A stretch of 64,000 nucleotides of DNA, from the NCBI GenBank assembly GCA_046330225.1, contig JAXLTD010000003.1, positions 124,001 through 188,000 of the forward strand. Direction: 5' to 3'. Made by a program: the position numbers and the translations under genes. The stretch is from CANJIV01 sp046330225 (GTDB lineage Bacteria > Actinomycetota > Thermoleophilia > Solirubrobacterales > Solirubrobacteraceae). Positions 1 to 8,836 of the stretch are shown here, piece by piece. The notes below the pieces were generated by a model. That model was not told the origin of the DNA. It saw only the letters and a list, made by a program, of their open reading frames with translations, and made no database searches. Each line of letters begins with the position of its first letter. Positions within the stretch are counted from its first letter, which is position 1.

Positions 1-1
1 C

Positions 2-1624
2 CCGGCCACGGAGGGGTTGGCGGCGGCCCGCATCCGCGAGCTGGCCTGGACCCACCGCGAGGCGATCGCCGACGTCGTCGAGCCGCTGCCCGGGCGGCTG
101 CGGGCCGCCGAGGGGCTGCCCGACCGGCCGGCGGCGCTGCACGCCGTCCACTTCCCCGAGGCGGAGGGCGACGCCGAGGCGGGCCGCGCCCGGCTGGCCT
201 TCGAGGAGCTGCTGCTCCTCCAGCTCGAGCTGCTGCGCCGGCGCGGCCAGCGGCGCGCGGCGGCCAGCGCCCCGGTGCTCGACGGCGCCGGCGCGGGGCT
301 GGCCGAGCGGTGGCTGGCCGGCGGGCTGCCGTTCGCCCCGACCGGCGACCAGCAACGGGCGATCGACGCGATCTTCGCCGACCTCGGCCGGGACCGCCCG
401 ATGCAGCGGCTCCTCATGGGGGAGGTCGGGTCCGGCAAGACGGTCGTCGCGCTCGCCGCGATGCTCCGGGCGCTGGACCACGGGATGCAGGCGGCGCTCA
501 TGGCGCCGACCGAGACGCTGGCCGAGCAGCACTTCGCGACGATCCAGGCGCTCCTGGGCGGCGAGAGCGTCCCGCTCGCCCTGCTCACCGGCTCGACGCC
601 GGCGGCCCAGCGCCGCGACGTGCTCGGCAAGCTGGAGACCGGCCAGCTCGGGCTGCTCGTCGGCACCCACGCGCTCATCGAGGAGTCCGTGGCCTTCGAC
701 CGGCTGGCCGTGGCCGTGGTCGACGAGCAGCACCGGTTCGGGGTGCGCCAGCGCACCGCGCTGGACCGCAAGGCGGCCGGCGGCCACGCGCCGCACGTGC
801 TCCACCTGACGGCGACGCCGATCCCTCGAACGCTGGCGCTGACGGCCTACGGCGACCTCGACGTGACCGTCCTGCGCGAGCTGCCCGCCGGCCGCCGCCC
901 CATCGCCACCCATGTCGCCAGCGGCGAGCGCGAGCGCGCGCGGGCCTACGAGCGCATCCGCGAGGAGCTGCGGGCGGGGCGCCAGGCCTTCGTGGTCTGC
1001 CCGCTCGTCGAGGAGTCCGAGGCCCTCCAGGCCCGCGCCGCCACCGCGGAGCACGAGCGGCTCGCCCGCACCGAGTTCAAGGACTTCCGCGTTGTCCTGC
1101 TCCACGGCCAGATGCGCCCGAAGGAGAAGCAGGCGGCGATGGAGGCGTTTGCCGCGGGCGGGGCGGACGTGCTCGTCGCCACGACCGTGATCGAGGTCGG
1201 GATCGACGTGCCCAACGCCACCGTGATGCTCGTCGAGGACGCCGAGCGCTACGGCATCTCCCAGCTGCACCAGCTGCGCGGGCGCGTCGGGCGGGGCGAG
1301 CACCCGTCGCTCTGCCTGCTGTTCGGCCCCAAGGACGCGCCCCGGCTGCGCGCGCTGGCCGCGCACGACGACGGCTTCGACCTGGCTGAGATCGACCTCG
1401 AGCTGCGCGGGGAAGGGGAGATCATCGGCACCCGCCAGTCGGGCCTGGCCGCGTTCCGGGTGGCGCGGCTGCCCCAGGATGCCGCCCTGCTGGACCGCGC
1501 CCGCCCGCTTGCCGAGGCGCTGCTGGCCGCGGACCCGGAGCTCGCCGAGCCCGACCACGTCCTGCTCGACGGCGCCCTGCGCGAGCGCTACGGCACCGGC
1601 GCGCCCGAGCCCATTCCGGCGTGA
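2..1624 (+). CDS. recG: ATP-dependent DNA helicase RecG (5' end outside window)
   Basis: RecG remodels stalled replication forks and branched recombination intermediates. The visible part carries the superfamily 2 helicase core in order: Walker A GEVGSGKT, DExH-type box VVDEQHRFG, TATPIPRTLALT (motif III), the TTVIEVGIDVPNAT block and the QLRGRVGRG motif VI, then a short C-terminal domain. The N-terminal wedge/OB region lies mostly upstream of the window and the frame is open to the first base, so the start is not seen. The stop overlaps the rsmD start by 4 bp (GTGA), so the two are co-transcribed. The recG-rsmD-coaD order is common in Actinobacteria. Identification is secure. Confidence 0.96.
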   Translation, partial: PATEGLAAARIRELAWTHREAIADVVEPLPGRLRAAEGLPDRPAALHAVHFPEAEGDAEAGRARLAFEELLLLQLELLRRRGQRRAAASAPVLDGAGAGLAERWLAGGLPFAPTGDQQRAIDAIFADLGRDRPMQRLLMGEVGSGKTVVALAAMLRALDHGMQAALMAPTETLAEQHFATIQALLGGESVPLALLTGSTPAAQRRDVLGKLETGQLGLLVGTHALIEESVAFDRLAVAVVDEQHRFGVRQRTALDRKAAGGHAPHVLHLTATPIPRTLALTAYGDLDVTVLRELPAGRRPIATHVASGERERARAYERIREELRAGRQAFVVCPLVEESEALQARAATAEHERLARTEFKDFRVVLLHGQMRPKEKQAAMEAFAAGGADVLVATTVIEVGIDVPNATVMLVEDAERYGISQLHQLRGRVGRGEHPSLCLLFGPKDAPRLRALAAHDDGFDLAEIDLELRGEGEIIGTRQSGLAAFRVARLPQDAALLDRARPLAEALLAADPELAEPDHVLLDGALRERYGTGAPEPIPA

Positions 1625-2154
1625 GGGTCGTCGCGGGCCGGTACGGCGGCCGCCCCCTGCGCGCCCCGGCCGGCACCGGCACCCGGCCCACCAGCGACCG
1701 GGTCCGCGAGGCGCTCTTCTCCGTGCTCGGCGACGGCGTGGCCGGCGCGCGGGTGCTCGATCTCTTCGCAGGCTCGGGGGCGCTGGGCATCGAGGCGCTC
1801 TCCCGGGGCGCCGCCAGCGCCGAGTTCGTGGACCGCGACCGCCGGGCGGCTGCGGCGGTCCGGGCCAACCTCGACGCCCTCGGGGCCGGCGGCGAGGTGC
1901 GCCGCGCCGACGCCCGGTCCGCCCTCCGGAACGCACGGGCGGCGGGCCGCGTCTACGATCTGGTCTTCCTCGACCCGCCCTACCGTGCCGCACCGGGGCT
2001 GGGGCGGGAGCTCTCCGAGGCGCTGGCGCCGGTCCTGGCGCCCGGTGCGGTCGTCGTGGCCGAGAGCGACCGCCGCGCGCCGCTGGCGCTCGAGTTGCCC
2101 CAGATCGACGAGCGCCGCTACGGCGACACCCTCATCCGACTGCACTCCCCATGA
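1621..2154 (+). CDS. rsmD: 16S rRNA (guanine-N2)-methyltransferase RsmD
   Basis: A 177-aa class I SAM methyltransferase that methylates G966 of 16S rRNA during 30S assembly. Motifs are the N-terminal VVAGRYGGRPL, TSDRVREALFSVL, the SAM loop VLDLFAGSGALGIEALSRGA and the catalytic FLDPPY (N6/N2-methyltransferase type). Length is normal for the family. It starts with GTG overlapping the recG stop, and its own stop overlaps the coaD ATG by 4 bp, so translation is coupled through all three genes. Confidence 0.95.
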   Translation: MRVVAGRYGGRPLRAPAGTGTRPTSDRVREALFSVLGDGVAGARVLDLFAGSGALGIEALSRGAASAEFVDRDRRAAAAVRANLDALGAGGEVRRADARSALRNARAAGRVYDLVFLDPPYRAAPGLGRELSEALAPVLAPGAVVVAESDRRAPLALELPQIDERRYGDTLIRLHSP

Positions 2155-2648
2155 CTCCAAGCAACCGCATCGCCATCTGCCCGGGCTCCTACGACCCGGT
2201 CACGAACGGCCACCTCGATGTGATCACCCGCACGGCGGGCCTCTTCGACGAGGTCATCGTCGCCGTGGTGAACCTGCCGATCCGCAAGGGCAAGACGCTG
2301 TTCGACATCGACGAGCGGCTCGCGTTCGTGACCGAGGCGACCGCCGGCCTCGGGAACGTCACGGCCAAGCCGTTCTCGAACCTCGTGGTCGACTTCGCCC
2401 GGGAGCAGGGGGCGATGGCGATCGTCAAGGGCCTGCGCGCGATCTCGGACTTCGAGTACGAGACGGAGATGAACCACCTCAACCGCCAGCAGGCCCCGGA
2501 GATAGAGTCCGTCTACCTGATGTCCTCTTCGCAGTACAGTTTCCTGAGCTCGAGCGGGGTGAAGGAGTTGGCCACGTTCGGGGGAAACATCGACGATCTC
2601 GTGCCCAAGACGGTTGCCGTGCGGTTGAAGGAAGCTCTCGCCCGGTGA
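2151..2648 (+). CDS. coaD: pantetheine-phosphate adenylyltransferase CoaD
   Basis: A 165-aa enzyme of the penultimate CoA biosynthesis step (4'-phosphopantetheine + ATP to dephospho-CoA). It has the nucleotidyltransferase motif GSYDPVTNGH near the N-terminus, the KGLRAISDFEYE segment and a serine-rich C-terminal loop (SSSQYSFLSSSGVKE) corresponding to the ISSTxxR-type motif. The ATG at 2151 overlaps the rsmD stop (ATGA). Family length and motif spacing are canonical. Confidence 0.96.
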   Translation: MTPSNRIAICPGSYDPVTNGHLDVITRTAGLFDEVIVAVVNLPIRKGKTLFDIDERLAFVTEATAGLGNVTAKPFSNLVVDFAREQGAMAIVKGLRAISDFEYETEMNHLNRQQAPEIESVYLMSSSQYSFLSSSGVKELATFGGNIDDLVPKTVAVRLKEALAR

Positions 2649-2665
2649 CGAACTGAGGTTTCGCC

Positions 2666-3130
2666 ATGGATGTCCTCGTACTCATCGACAAGCTCGACGA
2701 CGTCGTGCACAACGCCAAGCCGGTCCCGCTGACCGACCAGGTGCGTGTCGACAAGGAGGAGATCTACGACATCCTCGATCAGATGCGCGCCACGATCCCT
2801 GAGGAGATCAAGCAGGCGCGCTGGATCGTCAAGGAGCGTCAGGAGATGCTGGCGGAAGCCAAGCGCGAGGCCGAGCGCATCGTCAAGGAGGCGCGCGACC
2901 GCCAGGAACGGCTGATCTCCCAGGAGGAGGTCACCAAGCAGGCCGAGCGGGCCGCCGAGGACATCATCGAGGACGCCCGCGCCCGCGAGCGCGAGATCCG
3001 TCTGGGCGCCGAGGACTACGCCGACGAGATCCTCAACACGCTCGAGGTCAACCTCTCGAAGTTCATCGCCGCCGTCCAGCGCGGCCGCGAGCGGCTCGCC
3101 GGCAAGGACGAGACCGCCGACGTCGCCTGA
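2666..3130 (+). CDS. conserved coiled-coil protein (DivIVA / ATP-synthase b-like)
   Basis: A 154-aa acidic protein. The N-terminus (MDVLVLIDKLDDVVHNAK) is followed by a long charged helix of about 90 residues rich in Glu, Arg, Lys and Ala, predicted to form a coiled coil like DivIVA or F-type ATPase subunit b. Proteins of this kind sit between coaD and yceD in many actinobacteria and have been labelled cell-division initiation proteins, but the molecular role is not established. It has no membrane segment. It lies 17 bp after coaD and is probably in the same operon. Confidence 0.85.
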   Translation: MDVLVLIDKLDDVVHNAKPVPLTDQVRVDKEEIYDILDQMRATIPEEIKQARWIVKERQEMLAEAKREAERIVKEARDRQERLISQEEVTKQAERAAEDIIEDARAREREIRLGAEDYADEILNTLEVNLSKFIAAVQRGRERLAGKDETADVA

Positions 3131-3137
3131 CACTTCG

Positions 3138-3833
3138 GTGGCGGACGACGCCGCCACCGAGCCGCTGGCGCCCGACGCCGGGGATGACGCTGCGGCCCGT
3201 TCCGAGTCCGAGTCGGTGCGCAGCGAGCGGGTCTTCGACCTCGCCCGCACGACGGCCTTCTCCGACGGCGTCTTCGCGATCGCGATCACGCTGCTCGTGC
3301 TCACCATCGAGGTGCCGAAGGTGGATCCCGGCGAACTCGCGCGGGCGATCGGCGACCTGAGCGACTCCTTCCGCTCGTACGCGATCTCGTTCGCGGTGAT
3401 CGGGCTCCTGTGGTTCCGTCACCACCGGATGTTCGCCGCCCTGGGGGAGGTGGACGCCCGGACGGTGGTGGTCAACCTCGTCTACCTCGGGTTCGTCGCG
3501 TTCATCCCGTTTCCAACCGACGTGCTCGGGGAGTACGGGAACGAGCCGATCTCGGTCGCGCTCTACGCCGGGACGATCGCGGTCGTCGGCCTCTTGGCGG
3601 CCTGGATGTGGATGCACGCCTTCCGGGCCGGCCTGCTCACCAAGGCCGGAGCCGAGCTGATCAGCGAGTACTCGCCGGTCACGATGCTGATCGTGCCGGC
3701 GGTGATGCTCGCCTCGATCCCGGTCGCCTACCTCGTCTCACCGGACGTGGCCGAGTGGACGTGGCTGCTGATCTTCCTTGGCCGGGTCGTCGCCCGGCGC
3801 CGCGCGCCGCGCTTCGGCAATCCGCCGGCGTAG
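3138..3833 (+). CDS. TMEM175-family (DUF1211) membrane protein, probable K+ channel
   Basis: A 231-aa protein with a Ser/Glu-rich N-terminal tail, then the family signature RTTAFSDGVFAIAITLLVL in the first transmembrane helix and several further hydrophobic helices (about six in all). Bacterial TMEM175 homologues are potassium channels whose first helix carries the FSDxVFAIAxT motif; channel function here is inferred from that motif. GTG start at 3138, 7 bp after the preceding stop. This is the first gene of the accessory block that separates the coiled-coil gene from yceD. Confidence 0.85.
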   Translation: MADDAATEPLAPDAGDDAAARSESESVRSERVFDLARTTAFSDGVFAIAITLLVLTIEVPKVDPGELARAIGDLSDSFRSYAISFAVIGLLWFRHHRMFAALGEVDARTVVVNLVYLGFVAFIPFPTDVLGEYGNEPISVALYAGTIAVVGLLAAWMWMHAFRAGLLTKAGAELISEYSPVTMLIVPAVMLASIPVAYLVSPDVAEWTWLLIFLGRVVARRRAPRFGNPPA

Positions 3834-3845
3834 CGCACCGCCGGG

Positions 3846-4127
3846 TCAGCGCACGTCGAAGCCCGCCAGCCCGGCCGGCGGCTCCTCGGCCACGTCGACC
3901 GACTCGACCCGCGCCCGCGGGGGCCCCGTGCGGCAGTGCGCCAGCACAGCGGCGACGGCATCGGGCGGTCCCTCGAGCACGGCCTCGACGCTCCCGTCGG
4001 GGCGGTTGCTCACCCAGCCGGCGACGCCGTGCGCCTGGGCCGCCGCCCGCGTGCTGTCGCGGAACCAGACGCCCTGCACCCGTCCGGAGATCGTGACGCG
4101 GCGACGGATGGCGGGCGGCCCGGGCAC
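3846..4127 (-). CDS. acyP: acylphosphatase
   Basis: A 93-aa acylphosphatase, which hydrolyses carboxyl-phosphate bonds of acyl phosphates. The core signature GRVQGVWFRDSTRAAA contains the substrate-binding arginine, and GWVSNRPDGSVEAVLEG contains the catalytic Asn. The length matches this small family. It is convergent with the TMEM175-like gene (12 bp between stops) and lies downstream of the nuclease-like gene on the same strand. Confidence 0.92.
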   Translation of the reverse strand: MPGPPAIRRRVTISGRVQGVWFRDSTRAAAQAHGVAGWVSNRPDGSVEAVLEGPPDAVAAVLAHCRTGPPRARVESVDVAEEPPAGLAGFDVR

Positions 4128-4152
4128 GCCGGAATGATGCCGCGGATGGCCG

Positions 4153-5451
4153 CTACTCGTCGTCGGACGGCGCCGCCTGCACGAGGCGGTCGATCTCGTC
4201 CAGATGGGAGCGGACCGTCGCGGCCATCCCCTCGACGACGCCGCCCGCCTCGTCGAGGTTCTTGCGCGCCTTGGTGAGGTTGGTCTTCACGGTCCGGACG
4301 TGGTCGAGCGCCTGCACGGCCCGCTCGACGTGCGCGGCCAGCGCGACCGTGTCGATCCCCTCGCCGCCGGAGCGCTTGGCCAGGACGCGGGCCCGGGCCA
4401 GCCGGTAGGCCAGCTCGAGGGCGGCGGCGCCGCCCGGCCCGTCGTCGGGGTCGTAGACCACGAACAGCTTGTCCCCGTTGACCTCGCGCAGCGGCTGCGT
4501 CTTGGCCGGGAGCTCCTCCTCGGACGGGACGACGAGCACCGCGTACTCGGCTTCGCGGTCGCGCATGGCGCCGTCGAGCTCCTTCAGCGCCTCGGGCTTC
4601 GTGAGCCGCCGGTCCTTGGCCTCGAAGGCCACGCGCCCGCGGGCCGGGCCCAGGCAGCCGTCGATGTCGACGACGACGTCGCCCTTCTTGCCGTCCGCGC
4701 CGAGGGTGTCGCCGGTGGCGTGCGCGTCGTCCTGCTGGCCGGCGGCGATGCGATCGACGGCCGCAAAGACCGCCTCCTCGTACGTGCGCCCCTTGGCGGT
4801 CCCGCGCTCGCGCTCGGCCTCGAGCTCCTCGGCGTGGCTCTCGGCCTCCCGCTGGAGGGCGAGCTCCTTCTCGAGGCCGGCGATCTTCTCGCTGAGCTCG
4901 GCCACGCTGCGCCGCTGGACCTCGGTGGCCCGGCCGATGGCGTCGGCCGTGCCCTTGCGGAACTCGGCGAACGGCCCGGAACCCTCCGGGTCGAACAGGG
5001 TCGTGAGCAGCTCCTTGCGGGCCGCGGCCATCGTCTCGTCGACGGCGGCGCGGACCTTGTGCTGGACCGCGCCCGTGCTCTCGTCGGAGAAGTGGCGCGA
5101 CAGCGCCGCGGCGAGATGCCCGTTCTCGGGCCCGAACACCTCGTCGAGCTGGCGTTCGAGCGCCTCGCCGGCGAGGCGCGCGCGCTCGCCGAACTCGCTC
5201 TGGACCTCGCGGCTGACCTTCTCGAACTCGTTGCGGACGAACTCCGTGTCGGCGGCGGTCTGCTCGCGGTCCAGGACGCGGGCGCCGATCTCGATCGCGT
5301 CGATGACGACCGCGGCCGGGTCCTCGCCGCGCTCGGCCCGCTCGCGGGCGAGGCGGACGGCGGGGCCGTCGGCGACGACGAGGCCGTCGATGAGCAGGCG
5401 GTCGCCCAAGACGCGGACGTCGGGGCTGCGAAGTGGGGTGGCGGCTTCCAT
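4153..5451 (-). CDS. coiled-coil protein with PD-(D/E)XK-like (DUF2130-type) nuclease core
   Basis: A 432-aa soluble protein. The N-terminal half is alpha-helical with a long coiled coil (Glu/Arg/Ala-rich, ending near LEKELALQREAESHAEELEAE). The second half begins GRTYEEAVFAAV and continues to KKGDVVVDI and VAFEAKDRRL, which together look like the E...D...ExK signature of the PD-(D/E)XK phosphodiesterase fold as found in DUF2130 proteins. A helical tail follows. ATG chosen at 5451; a TACCCT box lies 14 nt upstream on the minus strand. Cellular role is unknown. Nuclease activity is inferred from the motif and needs test. Confidence 0.7.
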   Translation of the reverse strand: MEAATPLRSPDVRVLGDRLLIDGLVVADGPAVRLARERAERGEDPAAVVIDAIEIGARVLDREQTAADTEFVRNEFEKVSREVQSEFGERARLAGEALERQLDEVFGPENGHLAAALSRHFSDESTGAVQHKVRAAVDETMAAARKELLTTLFDPEGSGPFAEFRKGTADAIGRATEVQRRSVAELSEKIAGLEKELALQREAESHAEELEAERERGTAKGRTYEEAVFAAVDRIAAGQQDDAHATGDTLGADGKKGDVVVDIDGCLGPARGRVAFEAKDRRLTKPEALKELDGAMRDREAEYAVLVVPSEEELPAKTQPLREVNGDKLFVVYDPDDGPGGAAALELAYRLARARVLAKRSGGEGIDTVALAAHVERAVQALDHVRTVKTNLTKARKNLDEAGGVVEGMAATVRSHLDEIDRLVQAAPSDDE

Positions 5452-5516
5452 GACGGTTCGGTCGCAGGGTAGGCGCCGCCCCTGACAGACCGGCCGCCCG
5501 CGCCCGCCGCGCGGGC

Positions 5517-6032
5517 TCAGGCCGCGGCGCCGCCGGTGCGAGCGGCCTGCCAGTCCAGGAGGTCCTGGCGCTGGTGCGGGAGCGGATCCGCGGTGGGCTT
5601 GCGGGCGCGGACCGCGGCCAGGGCCGCATCGATCGGGATGCCGTCCTCGAGCGCGACGATGGCGGCGGCCATCGCTGCCGAGCGCTGCCAGCCGGCCCGG
5701 CAGTGGAGGTAGACGGTGCGGCCGGCGGCCAGCGAGCCCCGCACGTCGTCGCAGGCCTGCTCGATCGCCCAGGACGGCAGGCGGCCGTAGTCCGGGAGCG
5801 GCAGGCGCCGCTCGGGGATCCCGGCGTCCGCCAGCGCCGCCGCGGCGCGGTCGCGGCCGGCGGCCGCGCGCCGGCGGCCATCGCCGTACTCGGAGTCCTG
5901 GCAGAGGTTGTAGACCTCCGAGACGCCGAGGGCCGTGAGCTCGATCGCATCGTCGCGGTCCAGCGGAATCGCGCCCACGATGAGCCCCGGCCGGATGCGG
6001 GCATGCCCATAGCGCTCGAACCACCGCGACAT
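5517..6032 (-). CDS. dual-specificity / tyrosine-type protein phosphatase
   Basis: A 171-aa cysteine phosphatase. The P-loop VYLHCRAGWQRSAAM matches HCxxGxxRS; the upstream LPLPDYGRLPS segment carries the general-acid Asp loop. The N-terminus MSRWFERYGHARIRPGLIVG and the VSEVYNLCQD segment resemble other DSP-fold proteins acting as intracellular regulators. Starting at the ATG at 6032 makes it divergent from the gene on the plus strand. Substrate is unknown. Confidence 0.85.
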   Translation of the reverse strand: MSRWFERYGHARIRPGLIVGAIPLDRDDAIELTALGVSEVYNLCQDSEYGDGRRRAAAGRDRAAAALADAGIPERRLPLPDYGRLPSWAIEQACDDVRGSLAAGRTVYLHCRAGWQRSAAMAAAIVALEDGIPIDAALAAVRARKPTADPLPHQRQDLLDWQAARTGGAAA

Positions 6033-6114
6033 GGCGGTAGGCTCGCACACGCCATCCCATGGCGACCCCCGTGCCCCACCCGACCCGCCGCCTCCGCCCG
6101 GCCCGGGCTGGCGC

Positions 6115-7053
6115 GTGACCGCCGCGGCCCTCCTGGCCGCGCTGGAGGACGCCGGCGGCGCCGCCGCGCCCCGCGAGCGCACGGCCCAGCTGCGGACGCG
6201 CCTCGCCGCAGAGCTGCTGCGCGGCCAGGCCGAGCTCGCCCGCCCCCGGTCCGGGTACGGCGACCCGGTCGTGGTCGCCTTTGCGGCCGCCGCCGGCGGG
6301 ATCGCGGCGGCGGTGCCGGTCGACGCGGCCGTCCGGGCCGATCCCGGCAAGGCCACCGAGCGCGCCTTCCGGGTCGCCGCCGCCGCGGTCGGCGCGCTCG
6401 TGGCGGCGACCGGCGCGCCGCCGGTGGCCGCCACCGAAGAGCTCACGCTGCTGGCCGGCACCTTCGAAGGCTCGCTGGCGATCGTGCTGCCGGCGGCGGC
6501 CCGCGACGCCGACCCCGGGCTGGCGGCGCTCGCCTGCGAGGAGCAGGCGGCGCCGGTCGACCGGCTCCGGGCCGTGGCGGTCGCCGTGCCCGGCGCGGTG
6601 CTGGACGGCCTGGCTGACGTGCGCGTCCCGCCGGCGCCGGACCTCCGCGTTGCCGAGGCGGCCGCCCGCTTCGGGGCCCGTCCGGCGGACGAGGCGTCGA
6701 TGGCCGCGCACGAGGAGGCGCTGGCGGCGCTCTTCGCCGGGCCGGGCGGCGCCGTGGCCCGGCCGCACGACGATCCGGACCCGCGCCGCCGGGTGGCCCG
6801 GCGAATCCTCCAGCGCCTGGCGGGCATGGGGAAGTGGGGCGGCTACCACACGGACGTCGCCCACCTCGGGCGGGGCTTCGAGGGCAACGACCGGGCGCTG
6901 GCCAGCGAGGTGGGGGAGGCGCTCGTCGCCGCGGGCCTGCTTTCCGAGAAGACGAGCGTCGGGCAGCGCCACGTGTTCCTGAACCCGCGGCGGGCTGCCG
7001 ACATCCACGCGCTGATCGACCGGGCCGAAGTTCCGGCGGGCCTGGCGCTCTGA
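6115..7053 (+). CDS. conserved hypothetical protein with C-terminal winged-helix-like domain
   Basis: About 312 aa from the GTG at 6115. An earlier in-frame ATG at 6031 would add a Pro-rich 28-residue tail and overlap the divergent phosphatase start, so 6115 is preferred. Most of the protein is Ala-rich helix without recognised motifs. The last 85 residues (from RRVARRILQRLAGMGKWGG to the end) are less biased, contain a GxGKWGGYHT motif and look like a small winged-helix fold. Function unknown. Confidence 0.65.
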   Translation: MTAAALLAALEDAGGAAAPRERTAQLRTRLAAELLRGQAELARPRSGYGDPVVVAFAAAAGGIAAAVPVDAAVRADPGKATERAFRVAAAAVGALVAATGAPPVAATEELTLLAGTFEGSLAIVLPAAARDADPGLAALACEEQAAPVDRLRAVAVAVPGAVLDGLADVRVPPAPDLRVAEAAARFGARPADEASMAAHEEALAALFAGPGGAVARPHDDPDPRRRVARRILQRLAGMGKWGGYHTDVAHLGRGFEGNDRALASEVGEALVAAGLLSEKTSVGQRHVFLNPRRAADIHALIDRAEVPAGLAL

Positions 7054-7118
7054 CGGCCCAGCCCAGCCCAACCCGGCCGGCCCGGTCGCGCCGCCGGCCG
7101 GGTGCGCGGGCCAGCGGA

Positions 7119-7124
7119 TAGGCT
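7119..7124 (+). promoter_or_regulatory. -10 element TAGGCT of the acyl-CoA synthetase gene
   Basis: TAGGCT ends 6 nt before the ATG at 7131 and no Shine-Dalgarno sequence intervenes, which predicts a leaderless transcript. Confidence 0.55.
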
Positions 7125-7130
7125 CAACGG

Positions 7131-8735
7131 ATGGCGCTCAGCGACCACCTGCGCACCGCGCGCACCCTCGCCGAGTCCGGTGTCCTGGCGCCGGTGCGGC
7201 CGGACCGGCTCGTCCGGGTCGGGGCGGTCCTCGCCAAGTACGGAACGACTCCTGCCGCCGCGTTTCCCGCGATCGCTGCGCGCCATCCCGACCGGCTCGC
7301 CATCGTCGACGAGCGCGGAGCGCTCAGCTTCGCCGAGCTCGACCGGCGGGCCAACGCCCTGGCGCACGCCCTCGCCGCGGGGGGCATCGGCGCCGGCGAC
7401 GGCATCGCGATCATGTGCCGCAACCACCGCGGCTTCGTGGAGGCGACGGCGGCTGCCGGCAAGCTCGGCGCCACCGCCCTGTATCTGAACACCTCGTTCG
7501 CGGGGCCCCAGATCACCGATGTGGTGGAGCGCGAGGCCCCGAAGGCCGTCGTCTACGACGAGGAGTTCGACGGGCTGGTCCGCGACGCGGCGCGGTCGCG
7601 CCAGCGCTTCGTCGCCTGGCGGGACCCAGGCGAGGCGACCGACCCGGCGGTGCCTACCCTCGACGACCTCATCGCGGCGGGTGATCCGTCGGCGCCGCCA
7701 GCCCCGGCCGAGCCGGGGCGCATGGTGATCCTCACCTCCGGCACCACCGGGACGCCCAAGGGCGCCAACCGCGGGACGCCCAGCGGCCTGGCGACGGTGG
7801 CCTCGCTGCTCTCGCGGATCCCGTTCAAGGCCGGCGGGACCACGGTCGTGGCCGCCCCGATGTTCCACTCGTGGGGCTTTGCGAACACCCTCGCCTCGGT
7901 CGTCATGGGCCGCACCGTCGTCACCCGGCGGAAGTTCGACCCGGAGGCGACGCTCGCGCTGCTCGCCCGCCACCGTGCGGACGCCCTCGCCGTCGTCCCC
8001 GTGATGCTCCAGCGCATCCTGGACCTCGGGCCGGAACTCATCGGGCGCTACGACCACCATGCCCTGAAGATCATCGCGCTGAGCGGATCGGCCCTGTCCG
8101 GGCAGCTTGCCGCCGAGGCGATGGACGTGTTCGGCGAGGTCGCCTACAACCTCTACGGCTCGACCGAGGTGGCGTGGGCGACGATCGCCACGCCCGAGGA
8201 TCTGCGGGCGGCCCCCGGCACGGTCGGGCGCCCGCCGGCAGGCACGGTGGTGCGGCTGTACACCGAGGACGATCGCCCCGTGCCCGAAGGGGGGACGGGC
8301 CGCATCTTCGTCGGGAACGAGATGCTCTTCGAGGGCTACACCGGCGGCGGCGGCAAGGCGGTGATCGACGGCCTCATGGCCACCGGCGATGTCGGACACT
8401 TCGACGCCGCCGGCCGCCTGTTCGTGGACGGGCGCGACGACGACATGATCGTGTCGGGCGGCGAGAACGTCTTCCCGCAGGAGGTGGAGGAGCTGCTCGC
8501 CAGCCTGCCCGAGGTCGCCGACGTGGCCGTCATCGGCGTCGACGACGACGAGTTCGGCCAGCGCCTCAGCGCCTACGTCGTCAAGCGCCCGAAGGCCAAG
8601 CTCTCCAAGGACGACGTCAAGCGCCACGTCAAGGCCCATCTGGCCCGCTACAAGGTGCCCCGCGACGTGACGTTCGTGGACGAGCTGCCCCGCACGGCGA
8701 CGGGCAAGGTCCTCAAGCGCGAGCTGCGGGACTGA
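7131..8735 (+). CDS. AMP-dependent acyl-CoA synthetase (FadD-like)
   Basis: A 534-aa ANL-superfamily enzyme that adenylates a carboxylic acid and transfers it to CoA. Motifs in order: P-loop LTSGTTGTPKGANRG, A5-type YGSTEVAWAT, A7 TGDVGHFDAAGRLFVDGR, A8 hinge DDMIVSGGENVFPQEVEELL and the A10 lysine motif PRTATGKVLKRELRD. The long N-terminal extension (about 45 residues before the AMP-binding core) resembles FadD12-type fatty acyl-CoA synthetases. It is transcribed from its own leaderless-type promoter. Substrate chain length cannot be read from sequence. Confidence 0.9.
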   Translation: MALSDHLRTARTLAESGVLAPVRPDRLVRVGAVLAKYGTTPAAAFPAIAARHPDRLAIVDERGALSFAELDRRANALAHALAAGGIGAGDGIAIMCRNHRGFVEATAAAGKLGATALYLNTSFAGPQITDVVEREAPKAVVYDEEFDGLVRDAARSRQRFVAWRDPGEATDPAVPTLDDLIAAGDPSAPPAPAEPGRMVILTSGTTGTPKGANRGTPSGLATVASLLSRIPFKAGGTTVVAAPMFHSWGFANTLASVVMGRTVVTRRKFDPEATLALLARHRADALAVVPVMLQRILDLGPELIGRYDHHALKIIALSGSALSGQLAAEAMDVFGEVAYNLYGSTEVAWATIATPEDLRAAPGTVGRPPAGTVVRLYTEDDRPVPEGGTGRIFVGNEMLFEGYTGGGGKAVIDGLMATGDVGHFDAAGRLFVDGRDDDMIVSGGENVFPQEVEELLASLPEVADVAVIGVDDDEFGQRLSAYVVKRPKAKLSKDDVKRHVKAHLARYKVPRDVTFVDELPRTATGKVLKRELRD

Positions 8736-8836
8736 CGCGCGGCGGGCCGCCGTTGACGAGCGAGGACCCTGGCGCGCTCCCGCTTGCCGGTCCCAACCCG
8801 GCAGGGCCGCCTCTCCGTAGAGGTCACAATGGGACC

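Noticed and set aside
4153..7071. A continuous minus-strand frame reaching from the nuclease-like gene through 7071
   Set aside because: Only the part from the ATG at 5451 reads as protein; upstream it is low-complexity and overlaps the phosphatase gene and the plus-strand gene.
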